Below, piece after piece: positions 8,682-17,432 of a DNA stretch of 64,000 nt (position 1 is its first letter; the number at the start of each line of letters is the position of its first letter). Origin of the DNA: SZUA-365 sp034002405. Its GTDB lineage: Bacteria; Bacteroidota; Ignavibacteria; SZUA-365. A model generated the notes under the pieces. It was not told the origin of the DNA, made no database searches, and saw nothing but the letters and a program-made list of their open reading frames with translations. Where the stretch lies: assembly GCA_034002405.1 (NCBI GenBank), contig JAVFAS010000003.1:1-64000 (forward strand). Direction: 5' to 3'. The position numbers and the translations under genes were made by a program.

Positions 8682-10591
8682 TAGTCGAACAACGCGCGGT
8701 TCTGCTCCGCGAGATCGTAGTCGAGCCAGTTGGTCTCGTCGTCCTTTTCGTAGCTGTTGTGATCGAGGACGGACGGACGGACATCCTGGAGACCGCGATT
8801 CGCGACGACTTTCGAGCGGGCAAACTCCTGTCCGGCATGCAGCATGACGATGCCTCGCGCGGTACAGAGCATGACGGCGGCCAGTTTCGCGATCTGGAGT
8901 TGCGCGGGGTGAAGCCGTGCATTCGTCATGACGTCCGCGATCTGCTGCCCCGGGCGCGCACTGCCGGTGGCGATGCGGATGAAATCACCGAGCGTGTAGC
9001 CGTCATGCGATTCGAGATAGTTGACCGAATGGTCATGCTGGAGAAAGGGTCCGTTCGTGTCCCGCACCGAACCAAGCATCCACGTTCCAAAATCCTCCGC
9101 GCTGCTTCCCCCCCATGTACCGAAAATGTAGCCCTGGCCATGCACCGGATCGTGTCCCTTCACACCGTTGCGAAAGATGTCATTCCACGAAGCCATCTCC
9201 AGTTCGGAGAATCGCGCGAGGTCGTAGCGGCCGCCTCCCCACGGTTCCGCGATGAGAATGACATGGGGATTGATGCGGCGGGCGGCGTCACGCACCGCGA
9301 TGAGCGTCTCCTGGTCGATCATCGCGGCAAGATCGAAACGGAATCCATCGATATGGTATGCGGTCATCCAGTGCACGATGCTGTCGACGATGAGTCGACG
9401 CGCCATCGGCATTTCGGTGGCGAGATCGTTCCCGCAACCGCTTGCATCGCGGTATTCGCCATCGGGTCCGCGGCGGTAATAGTATTTGCGGTCGATGTAT
9501 TTGAGCGGTTGATAATCGTACTGCGAGGTGTGATTATAGACCACATCCATGATCACCGCCATGCCCGCGCGATGGAACGCCTTGACCATGTCGCGGAATT
9601 CATCGAGATGCGCCGGCGCGGCGGTATTCCAGCGTCCGGCCTCTGTCACGGCATCGACGGCGTACCGCGGTTCGGGGGTGAAGAAATATGAGGTCATGTA
9701 TCCCCAGTGATTGCACTCGTAGGGATTCCAGTGATTGTAGATGCCGCCGCTGACATGCCGCTGGTAGGGTGGTTCGATGCTGGCGAAGTGCTGGACCGGA
9801 AGGAGTTCCACCGCATTGACACCGAGCGCGCGCAGATGGTCGATCCCTCCTCGATGTCCAGGCTCCACGAGTCCGCGGTAGGTGCCGGCCAGGCGTGGCT
9901 CGAGACCACTGGACCGATGCGCGGTCATGTCGCGGACATGCAGCTCATAGATCACCAGATCGGCGGGATCGATCGCGCGAAAGGTATCGCCCTCCCAATC
10001 ATACGATGTGCGGTGGTCGGGGAGTACACATCGCGCGGGATGCCGCCAGGTGTTCGCGGTCACCACGGCCCGCGCATACGGGTCACCGACGGGTATCTGC
10101 GCATTGAACAATTCACCGCGCCCGCGCGGACCATCCACGCGGTAGCAATAATAGCGTTCCTTCAATCCGGCGGACAAGGAAAGCTGCCAGATCCCCGCTT
10201 CGGTTGGTTCAAGAAAGTACTCGGTGCCGACGGTTTGCGCGGGATGTTCGAACAGATGGAGACGGACCGCGCTCGCCCGCGGAGCGAACAGGCGGAAGAC
10301 CAACCGATCCTGTTCACGCGTACAGCCGAGTGTCACATCGGATTGCATCGTCCGCAGGCAGGGGGTGTTATCGAGCTGCCGGATGCCCGCGCCACGCACG
10401 AGGACGGTATACTCCCGACAGAGCTGCACCGCATCGATTTCCATGATCACATCGAAGTCCTCATGCCGCAATGCGCGCAGTTCGACCGTCGGCGTGACGA
10501 TGATGTCGCGTCGCGTGATCCCATCGGCCAGACTGTCAAACGTCAAGCGGATTGTTGCGGGCGCCTCGAGTTGGGCGTGCAGAAGTGTCAT
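8682..10591 (-). CDS. pulA: Type I pullulanase / glycogen debranching enzyme (3' end lost in gap)
   Basis: Hydrolyses alpha-1,6 branches of glycogen or pullulan. The visible 636 residues hold N-terminal beta domains including a CBM48-like part (RLVFRLFAPRASAVRLHLFE), then the GH13 barrel. Catalytic residues lie in DGFRFDLAAMID (Asp), LIAEPWGG (Glu) and LESHDGYTLGD (Asp). YELHVRDMTAH is pullulanase-like, while NHWGYMTSYFFTPEPRYA sits between the pullulanase and GlgX versions of that motif, so the exact substrate is uncertain. No signal peptide is present, which points to internal glycogen turnover together with glgB. The C-terminus runs into the 100-N gap. Transcription probably starts from the promoter at 10638-10668. 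Confidence 0.9.
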
Positions 10592-10637
10592 GGTCTTTCA
10601 TGCTGGTGAGCGGTGCGGCAACGCCGGATGCGTCGAC

Positions 10638-10668
10638 CCAAGATAGGCGACTTCCACTCACCGCACAA
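10638..10668 (-). promoter_or_regulatory. Bacteroidota-type promoter of pulA
   Basis: Minus strand: TTGT (10668-10665), 19 bases, TATCTTGG (10645-10638). It lies 46 bases before the pulA start codon. Confidence 0.55.
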
Positions 10669-10669
10669 T

Positions 10670-10701
10670 TTGTGACGAGCGCGTCCACGGACGTACATTG
10701 C
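10670..10701 (+). promoter_or_regulatory. Possible promoter of the methyltransferase, implying a leaderless transcript
   Basis: TTGT (10670-10673), 20 bases, TACATTGC (10694-10701). The ATG at 10707 starts five bases after the -7 box, so transcription and translation would begin at nearly the same base. Confidence 0.4.
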
Positions 10702-10706
10702 ATGGC

Positions 10707-11453
10707 ATGAAGCTCAGCAATCAGACGGTCCATTATCAAAAGGACGCGGAACATTTCGATTATTTCGCTCCGCGAAGCGGTGCGGATCGCGATGCCGAGC
10801 GGAGGATCCAGGATGCGGTGATCTCCGCACTCTCCGATGTCTCGCGCCAACGTGTGCTTGATCTCGGCAGCGGCAATGGGTGGACGCTCGGGCATCCCCG
10901 CGTGCGCGCGAGCCGGATGCTCGTCTGTGTGGATCTCGGTGTGGCGAATCTCCGCACCCTGCGACGCCGCCATCCCGACGCCTTGCTGGTGTCGGCGGAT
11001 GCCACGCGACTCCCGTTCCGTCCGGGATCCTTCGACGCGGTCATCGCCTCGGAAATCCTCGAACACCTCAATGACCCGGGGTCCGCACTGCGCGCGATCC
11101 ACGGGGCGCTTGCTCCCGGTGGCCGACTGATCGCCAGCACACCCTTTCACGAGAACATCCGGTATACCCTCTGTATTCACTGCAATCAGCCGACGCCGCT
11201 CAATGCCCATTTGCATTCATTCGATGCGCCGGAACTCCTCTCCCTGCTCGCCGAGGCCGGATTCGTGCGGCCACGATATTTCACCTTCCTGAACAAGGTG
11301 TTGATCTTCCTCCGGCTGTCCCTGTTCCTGCGATTTCTTCCATGGCGATTTTGGCGTCTGATCGACCGATTGAGTAATTTTGTCGTGATGAAACCGCAAG
11401 GCATCGTCGTCATGGGTGAAACCCCTTCTGCCGCGAACGACCACATTACGTAG
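10707..11453 (+). CDS. Class I SAM-dependent methyltransferase, membrane-associated
   Basis: A 248-residue methyltransferase of the type 11 Rossmann group. Motif I is VLDLGSGNGW, motif II region LVCVDLGVANL, and ASEILEHLNDPGSALR with LAPGGRLIASTPF are the post-motif strands. The C-terminal third has a hydrophobic hairpin (KVLIFLRLSLFLRFLPW), which suggests attachment to the membrane and a lipid-like substrate. The substrate cannot be named. No ribosome-binding site precedes ATG 10707; a TTG at 10698 is an alternative start. The next gene begins 18 bases after the stop, so the two are probably in one unit. Confidence 0.85.
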   Translation: MKLSNQTVHYQKDAEHFDYFAPRSGADRDAERRIQDAVISALSDVSRQRVLDLGSGNGWTLGHPRVRASRMLVCVDLGVANLRTLRRRHPDALLVSADATRLPFRPGSFDAVIASEILEHLNDPGSALRAIHGALAPGGRLIASTPFHENIRYTLCIHCNQPTPLNAHLHSFDAPELLSLLAEAGFVRPRYFTFLNKVLIFLRLSLFLRFLPWRFWRLIDRLSNFVVMKPQGIVVMGETPSAANDHIT

Positions 11454-11471
11454 GCGAATCACATCACGCAC

Positions 11472-13298
11472 ATGCGGACACTTCCACTCTTCCCCTTCAC
11501 TCGCACCCCAGTTCCATCGCTCGCTCCCTTTGCATGCACCCTGCTGCTGCTGTCCTGTATCCTGCCGCGCACCGCGGCCATCGGTCAGCAGTACGACCGG
11601 ACACCCCCCGATCGCCCGTCCACGGTCACCACGGTGTGCGGCATGCTGGCGGCCGATTCGCAGGACCTGCCGGCGGGCGCGCCGAACGGCGGCGATGCGT
11701 CATCGGGTCTGTCACGGATCGAAGCGCACAGCGGGGCCCATCTCCCGACAACGGGACTCATCCGCGGCCGGGTGATTTTCGTCCAGACAAAGAATGATCA
11801 GACGCCGGATGCGGCATGGCCACTGGGTACCCTCCCCCTGTGGGCTGATCCGTATGTCGCGCGGCTGCACCAGTATTTCCACGACATGTCCGGTGGCACG
11901 CTGGATCTTCGACTGGATATCCATCCTGATCCGATGATCACGCGCAGCCGCGAGGACGAGTACGTCGACTGGAAGCAGAATTTCGGACATGCCATTCGTG
12001 AAATACTCGATTCACTCGACCGCATCATGGATTTTGGCGTCTATGACCTGTGGAACGCCGAACGAAAAATGTACCAGGTGCAGCCAGGACCGGATGGACG
12101 GGTCGATCTGCTCATCTTCATCTTTCGAAGCATCTCCAATCCGAACTTTCTTCCCTTCTCCGGTGTCTCCGACCTTGGATTCGCGGGGTATCATTTCCTC
12201 GACGGATCGCTCGCCCGCTGGGTCTATGGCGGGACCGGACAGTTCAACGACGCGGCGGCATCCGGCCTGACGCTCTGCCGTTCTCCCGGACACAGCATCG
12301 TGGTCGACCAGGACTACGCGTTTCGCGTGACGATCCACGAATTCGGGCACAAGCTGCTCGGTGAGGGACATCCCACCGAACTGTTCGGTTCGCTGGGCGT
12401 CATGGGTAACGCGGGTAATGGCTACGCAATGAACAGCTTCGAACGTCATCTCGCCGGATACATCGACTATCGCGAGGTTTTCGCCGAAACGGACACTGTC
12501 ATTGTCCTTCGGGATTATGTCACGACCGGCGACGCGGTGCTGTTGCCCCTGGTCCACCAGCCACGCGGCTACTACGCACTGGAATACCGGACCTGTTTAT
12601 CCGAATGGGACACGGCTCCGACGCGCGGACTCTACGCATTCCGGCTGTACGACAGTTGGAGCAGAAACCAGAAGGAAGTCGAGGTCATCAGCGCGGAGGG
12701 AAAATTCGAGTGGGAACTCGACAGTGCGACCAACAGCATCATCCCGGTCCGTGCCGCACCGCTGAAAGGGTACAGTCGTTTCCAGCGCATCCCGATCGGC
12801 GGGAAAAACTACTGGGCCGACGGTTGGTGGGGCGATCCGCGCGCGGCATTCACGCCCGAACGGCCGGAATTCTGTGTCCTGAAAAACCCGACCCCGGATT
12901 TCATCCACGGTTCGGGACGCATCCACACGAACCTGCACATTTCGTTGCTCGCGATGGATGACAGCACGGCCACGGTGCGGATTTCCTATCAGGAACCCGT
13001 GATTCTTGACGTGTCCACTCCCGCCTCTGACGCGTTCGCGCTCGCCTCCCCGTATCCGAATCCACTGCGGCATTCCGAGCGCGGGGCGATCTCCCTGTCC
13101 GCGCGCCGTGGCGGGATCATCCGCGTTCGCCTTGTCGACGCCCTCGGACGCGAGGTTCGGACCCTGCACGCAGGCGCGATCGATGCGGGGGTGACGCTCA
13201 TCCCGATCCCCGCGGATGGACTCGCCTCCGGCACCTATTCGGTGGTCCTCGAATCCGCGGAAGGTTGTCGTATCAAACCACTTCTCATCACGCGCTGA
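11472..13298 (+). CDS. Secreted M6-like metalloprotease with T9SS sorting domain
   Basis: A 608-residue exported protein. A signal peptide spans about residues 1-37. The central domain (about 95-400) carries a zinc-protease motif HEFGHKLLGEGH at residues 289-300: HExxH is intact with E290 as catalytic base, but the third His is one residue later than in the metzincin HExxHxxGxxH spacing. Upstream GGTLDLRLDIHP and downstream GVMGNAGNGYAMNSFERH resemble immune-inhibitor-A/M6 family proteins. The last 85 residues (PYPNPLRHSE, VRLVDALGREV, GLASGTYSVVL) form a T9SS type A sorting domain, so it should be exported by the T9SS and left on the cell surface or outside. M6 assignment is moderate; export is well supported. 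Confidence 0.8.
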   Translation: MRTLPLFPFTRTPVPSLAPFACTLLLLSCILPRTAAIGQQYDRTPPDRPSTVTTVCGMLAADSQDLPAGAPNGGDASSGLSRIEAHSGAHLPTTGLIRGRVIFVQTKNDQTPDAAWPLGTLPLWADPYVARLHQYFHDMSGGTLDLRLDIHPDPMITRSREDEYVDWKQNFGHAIREILDSLDRIMDFGVYDLWNAERKMYQVQPGPDGRVDLLIFIFRSISNPNFLPFSGVSDLGFAGYHFLDGSLARWVYGGTGQFNDAAASGLTLCRSPGHSIVVDQDYAFRVTIHEFGHKLLGEGHPTELFGSLGVMGNAGNGYAMNSFERHLAGYIDYREVFAETDTVIVLRDYVTTGDAVLLPLVHQPRGYYALEYRTCLSEWDTAPTRGLYAFRLYDSWSRNQKEVEVISAEGKFEWELDSATNSIIPVRAAPLKGYSRFQRIPIGGKNYWADGWWGDPRAAFTPERPEFCVLKNPTPDFIHGSGRIHTNLHISLLAMDDSTATVRISYQEPVILDVSTPASDAFALASPYPNPLRHSERGAISLSARRGGIIRVRLVDALGREVRTLHAGAIDAGVTLIPIPADGLASGTYSVVLESAEGCRIKPLLITR

Positions 13299-13326
13299 TC
13301 CCCGCGCGCAACGGAAAGGCATCGTC

Positions 13327-14223
13327 ATGCAAACACTGGGAATCGAAGAAAACTTTCTCGGAATCGAGGCAACCCACAGTGATCTGGACACCGCGCGAAT
13401 CGCCATTATCTCGGCCCCGTACGAGCACACCGTGTCCTACGGTCGCGGCACGGGACGCGGTCCGGCCGCAATCCTCGCCGCGTCACATTTCGTGGAGTTC
13501 TGGGACGAGGAATTCCAGCGTGAGCTCTGTTTCGAAAAAGGAATCGCCACGCTCGCGCCGATCGACTTCAAGGGAACCACCGATGCGGCCGCGCTGGGCA
13601 TGATCGAGGAACAGGTTCGGGCGCTGCTCGCACGCGACAAGTTTGTCGTAACCTTGGGCGGCGAACACACGATTGCGGCCGCACCCATCCGCGCGCATCT
13701 CGAACGCTATCCCGAACTCACCGTGCTGCAGATTGACGCGCATTCCGACCTGCGTCAGGAATACGAAGGGTCGCGGTTCAGCCACGCCTCCGTGATGGCG
13801 CGCGTGCTCGAATTCCTGCCGGGGTCGCGAATCGTGCAGGCAGGCATACGCGCACAGTGCCGTGAGGAATACGAGCTGATTGAACGCGAGGGGATCCAAA
13901 CGTTCTTCGGTTGGGAAATCCGCCAGGGTGTCTACGGCCAGTCGTGGAAGGAACGCGTCCTCGACGCGCTCGGATCGGACGTGTACATCACCTTCGATAT
14001 CGACGGGCTCGATCCCTCGATCATGCCGTCAACCGGTACACCCGAACCGGGTGGTCTGCTGTGGGATGAAACCATGCAATTGATGAAGATGATTGGAAAG
14101 CATCGGCGCATCGTGGGGTTCGACGTCGTCGAACTGGCGCCGGCCGCCGGTCTTCCCTGGCCGGATTTTCTCGCCGCGAAACTGGTGAGCAAAATGCTCA
14201 ACGCGGCGTTTCTTGGTCGCTGA
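13327..14223 (+). CDS. speB: Agmatinase (ureohydrolase family)
   Basis: Hydrolyses agmatine to putrescine and urea in polyamine synthesis. The 298-residue protein has all ureohydrolase metal ligands: GGEHTIAAA, DAHSDLR and DIDGLDP with PSTGTPEPGGL just after. VELAPAAGLPW closes the site. The short, direct GTPEPGG segment favours agmatinase over arginase. Start at 13327 follows GGAAAGG and lies 28 bases after the protease stop; an in-frame ATG at 13216 lies inside that gene and is rejected. The last 26 bases overlap the rluD gene on the opposite strand. Confidence 0.92.
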   Translation: MQTLGIEENFLGIEATHSDLDTARIAIISAPYEHTVSYGRGTGRGPAAILAASHFVEFWDEEFQRELCFEKGIATLAPIDFKGTTDAAALGMIEEQVRALLARDKFVVTLGGEHTIAAAPIRAHLERYPELTVLQIDAHSDLRQEYEGSRFSHASVMARVLEFLPGSRIVQAGIRAQCREEYELIEREGIQTFFGWEIRQGVYGQSWKERVLDALGSDVYITFDIDGLDPSIMPSTGTPEPGGLLWDETMQLMKMIGKHRRIVGFDVVELAPAAGLPWPDFLAAKLVSKMLNAAFLGR

Positions 14224-15262
14224 TTCCGCAGTACTCGCGAATGGCGTCGATCGTCCGCTGCATGTCTTCCGGCAGCGGGGATTCGAAAAAGACCCGCTCG
14301 CGCGAGAGCGGATGCAGAAATCCTAGCGTCCGCGCATGCAATGCCTGCCGCGGCAACAGCATCAGCTGCTCATGGATGAAGCGCTTGAAACGGGCCGTCA
14401 CTTCTCCATAGTGGATGCGTCGACCGCCATAGGTGGGATCACCGAAAATGGCGTGGTTGCGTGACGCCATGTGGACGCGGATCTGATGCGTCCGTCCCGT
14501 GCGCAATTTCAGACGTACAAGAGATAGAAATCCGTAATCCTCGATCATGGAGTAGTCGGTGACGGCCTGCTTACCGTTCTCGACCACCGCCATTTTCTTG
14601 CGGTCGCTCGGATGCCGTGCCAGCGCTGCATCGACGGTACCCGATGCGGGGTCGAATCTGCCCCAGATGATCGCGCGATATTCCCGATCGATCGAGTGAT
14701 CGGCGAATTGCTTCGCGAGGAATTGATGTGCCTGCGCGGTTTTCGCCACGAGGAGGAGCCCGGAGGTATCCTTGTCGAGCCGATGCAGGATTCCCGGACG
14801 ATCCTCTCCCCGTTCGCGGGAAAGCTGTTCGGTGTGGTACAGCAGTGCGTTGACCAGCGTCCCGGAGTAATTCCCGAATGCGGGATGCGTGACCATGCCG
14901 GCAGGCTTGTTGACAACAATGACCGCGTCGTCTTCATGCAGGATGTCGAGCGGGATGGGTTCCGCTCTCACTTCGGGCGGTGGTGGTTTGGGGACCGTGC
15001 AACGGACGAAGTCACCGGGGGCGACCATCCGTCCGGATTTCGTCACGACCTGACCATTGACCTCCACCCCGCCGGCCTCGATCAGCTGCTGCACCTTCGA
15101 TCGCGAGGCATTCTCGACGCCGCGGGTGATGAACTGGTCAAGCCGTACCCGTCGTGCATTGGGTGCGGAGCGGAGTTCATGGATCGTGACGTCCAATCCC
15201 TCGTCGTCAGTCAGGTCATCGATACCGTTCGGGAGTGGGACATCCTCGCTTCCTGCCGTCAT
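14198..15262 (-). CDS. rluD: Ribosomal large-subunit pseudouridine synthase, RluD family
   Basis: Converts specific uridines of 23S rRNA to pseudouridine. The 354-residue protein has an S4 RNA-binding domain (about residues 38-105; ASRSKVQQLIEAGGVEVNG) and the RluA/RluD catalytic domain with HRLDKDTSGLLLVAKT, whose Asp is the nucleophile. KLRTGRTHQIRVH is the second signature. A 35-residue acidic N-terminal extension precedes S4. The start overlaps the lspA stop (ATGA, 15259-15262), so translation is coupled; the lspA-rluD order is common in bacteria. Its 3' end overlaps speB convergently by 26 bases without a terminator in between. Confidence 0.93.
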   Translation of the reverse strand: MTAGSEDVPLPNGIDDLTDDEGLDVTIHELRSAPNARRVRLDQFITRGVENASRSKVQQLIEAGGVEVNGQVVTKSGRMVAPGDFVRCTVPKPPPPEVRAEPIPLDILHEDDAVIVVNKPAGMVTHPAFGNYSGTLVNALLYHTEQLSRERGEDRPGILHRLDKDTSGLLLVAKTAQAHQFLAKQFADHSIDREYRAIIWGRFDPASGTVDAALARHPSDRKKMAVVENGKQAVTDYSMIEDYGFLSLVRLKLRTGRTHQIRVHMASRNHAIFGDPTYGGRRIHYGEVTARFKRFIHEQLMLLPRQALHARTLGFLHPLSRERVFFESPLPEDMQRTIDAIREYCGISDQETPR

Positions 15263-15894
15263 CCCGGTCGTCCGGCTTGTCCCTCGCCGGTACCTTCCCG
15301 CACGACCGTCTGCTCCAATTCGGCGTTGTCCGGTGCCTGGGTGGGTGCGGCGGTGACCTGTTCTCCGTGTGGAATTCCCACGATCAGCAACATCACCACA
15401 CCGACCGACACCGCCGCATCGGCCACATTGAAAATCGGCCAGAATTTGAAGGAGGAGCCGAAGAGATGAATGGTGAAGAGATCGAGGTCCATGAAGTCCA
15501 CGACGTTGCCGTAGAACAGGGGCGCCTGGCCATACCAGACACCGTGAAAGGTCCGGTCGATCAGGTTCCCCAGCGCACCCGCAAGGATGAGCGCGAGCGA
15601 CAAACGCAACAACAGCGCACCTTGCCGGTGGCGATACAGATAGACGAGAATGCCGATCGCGGCGATGAAGGAGAACAGCACGAGAAAGATTTTTCCCGTG
15701 ATATCGAGACCGAACGCCATGTGCGGATTCTCGATATAGGTGAGCTTGAGCCAGTCCCCAAGCAAGGGGATGGATTCGCCATACTGCATCCCCTCGACCA
15801 CGAGTCCGAGACCCGGAAGCGCGATGCCCTTGACGAGGAGTTTTGTGATTTGGTCGCCGAGAAGGACGACAAGCGTGACGTACAGAATGCGCAT
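15259..15894 (-). CDS. lspA: Lipoprotein signal peptidase (signal peptidase II)
   Basis: Aspartyl protease of the inner membrane that cuts signal peptides of prolipoproteins. The core has four hydrophobic segments and the two catalytic aspartates in GNLIDRTFHG and FNVADAAVSVG, with NVVDFMDLDLF between them. At 212 residues it is about 45 longer than the usual 160-170; the excess is a soluble Ala/Glu/Thr-rich C-terminal tail after the last membrane segment. The start at 15894 is preceded by GGAAAGG and gives the normal MRILYVTLVV membrane start; the open frame continues upstream into dksA and should not be used. Lipoproteins such as the one at 29193-29603 are its substrates. Confidence 0.93.
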   Translation of the reverse strand: MRILYVTLVVLLGDQITKLLVKGIALPGLGLVVEGMQYGESIPLLGDWLKLTYIENPHMAFGLDITGKIFLVLFSFIAAIGILVYLYRHRQGALLLRLSLALILAGALGNLIDRTFHGVWYGQAPLFYGNVVDFMDLDLFTIHLFGSSFKFWPIFNVADAAVSVGVVMLLIVGIPHGEQVTAAPTQAPDNAELEQTVVREGTGEGQAGRPG

Positions 15895-15922
15895 GATGTG
15901 CGTTGGCCTTTCCCCGCCGTCG

Positions 15923-17388
15923 TCAGCGGGACTTGGTCTCCTGCTTGCAGTTGACGCACATGCGCGCATGGGGTACCGCCTCGAGACGGCCTTTCTCGAT
16001 CAGATTGCTGCAGACGATGCAGATGCCGAAATTGCCGCTCTTGATTCGCTGCAACGCATCGGTCAGATGGGAGATGAATTTGCGCTCGCGCGCCGCGAAC
16101 AGGTACGCTTTCTCGCGCTCCATCGCGTCCGTCCCCTGATCCGCCATATGCAGCGAATAGGTTGAATCCTCGCTGAATTCACCGGAGGAAGAATCATTGA
16201 GGCGCTCTTCGATGCTCATCAGCTCATCGTTGGCATCGTTGATCTTCTGCATGATGATCTGCCGGAAATAATCCAGTTCCTTCTCTCCATAATGCTTCTG
16301 CACCCGCGGCTTCACCGGCGCGACGACGTCGCCTTTTTTCTTGAGAAGCAGGCCCTGTTTTCCCTGATACTTTGGAATGGCGACCGGAGCTTTCTTGGAG
16401 CGGCGAGTGTATTTGCGCTTCTTCGGACTGTCCTCCGCGCCGGTGTCCTCGATCGACAGTTCCGGTGCGGGCGCCGGCTTCCCGAGCGCGCGTTCCTTCC
16501 TGGTCGCGGCGGACTTCCGCGGTGCGATGGGCTTCGTCGGCGTTTCGAGCGTCGGCGGGGTTTCGGCGTTCTTCGATGCCGCGGTGGACTTTGACGGCTT
16601 CGCGGACTTCGGTGTCGCCGTCCTCGTGCGCGTGGGGGATGTTTTCCCCGACGTGGAAGGTTTCGCCGCCGGGGTTTTTTTCGTGGCCGTGACGTTCTTC
16701 GCCGCCGGGGCTTTCTTCGCCGCCGGGGCTTTCTTCGCCGCCGGGGCTTTCTTCGCCGCCGGGGCTTTCTTCGCCGCCGGGGCTTTCTTCACGGTTTTGG
16801 CGTTTCGTGCCGCCGTGGATTTCTTCGTCGCCGGGGCCTTTTTCGTTGTTTCCGTCTTTTTCGACCCATCGGTCTTTTGCGGCGTCGTGGTTTTTTTGGA
16901 CACGTCAGTCTTTTTTGGTGATTCTTTCTTGGGTGCAACGGACTTTTTCGGTGCGGCAGCCTTCGCTGTTGCCGAGGCCTTGCGTGCCGGTGCCGCCTTC
17001 TTCGGGGTAGTGGCCTTCGTGGTCGCGGGGGACTTTGATGCGGCCACGGATTTCTCCGACATCGCGGACTTCGCGGATGCACCGCCGCCCGCGGCTTTCT
17101 TTTGCGACGAGGCTTTCTTTTGCGACGAGGCTTTCTTTTGCGACGAGGCTTTCNNNNNNNNNNNNNNNNNNNNNNNNNNNNNNNNNNNNNNNNNNNNNNN
17201 NNNNNNNNNNNNNNNNNNNNNNNNNNNNNNNNNNNNNNNNNNNNNNNNNNNNNGGCTTTCTTTTGCGACGAGGCTTTCTTTTGCGACGAGGCTTTCTTTT
17301 GCGACGAGGCTTTCGTATGGGGGACGGCTTTGGCAGCCGTACGGGCGGCCAAATCCGTGGAAGTTGCTGGAGTCTTTTTCGCTGCCAT
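15923..17388 (-). CDS. DksA/TraR-type zinc-finger protein with long histone-H1-like Lys/Ala/Pro region (interrupted by gap)
   Basis: The C-terminal 115 residues are a DksA/TraR C4 zinc-finger protein: a coiled-coil part (EKELDYFRQII to ERKFISHLTDAL) and the finger CIVCSNLIEKG followed by CVNC, which fits binding to the RNA polymerase secondary channel. Before it lie over 300 residues of Lys/Ala/Pro/Thr-rich sequence resembling histone H1 tails, with five exact KKAPAA copies (16701-16790) and KASSQK repeats near the N-terminus. The ATG at 17388 is preceded by GGAGAG. A 100-N gap at 17154-17253 sits within the KASSQK array; the reading frames on its two sides disagree only because 100 is a placeholder. 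The gene lies between ileS and lspA, a position often held by dksA in this phylum. Confidence 0.85.
16701..16790. repeat. 18-bp tandem repeat, five copies, encoding KKAPAA
   Basis: Five identical 18-base units GCCGCCGGGGCTTTCTTC, in frame within the DksA-like gene. Exact identity at DNA level shows recent expansion or homogenisation. Confidence 0.92.
17093..17314. repeat. 18-bp tandem repeat encoding KASSQK, split by the assembly gap
   Basis: Three full units GGCTTTCTTTTGCGACGA at 17093-17146 plus a partial unit, then 100 N, then three more full units at 17254-17307 plus a partial unit. The identical flanks show that the gap lies inside the array, so the true copy number is unknown (six or more, or fewer if the contig ends overlap). 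Confidence 0.93.
17154..17253. other. Scaffold gap of 100 N inside the KASSQK repeat
   Basis: Placeholder gap of exactly 100 N flanked on both sides by the same 18-bp repeat, which is probably what broke the assembly. Confidence 0.98.
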
Positions 17389-17432
17389 GGCGGTCTCTCC
17401 GTATAAGGGATTTCCAGTGTACCGCGGAGCGG

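Noticed and set aside
16681..16790. CRISPR array suspected from regularly spaced repeats
   Set aside because: The 18-bp units are contiguous, in frame and without spacers; they encode KKAPAA repeats.
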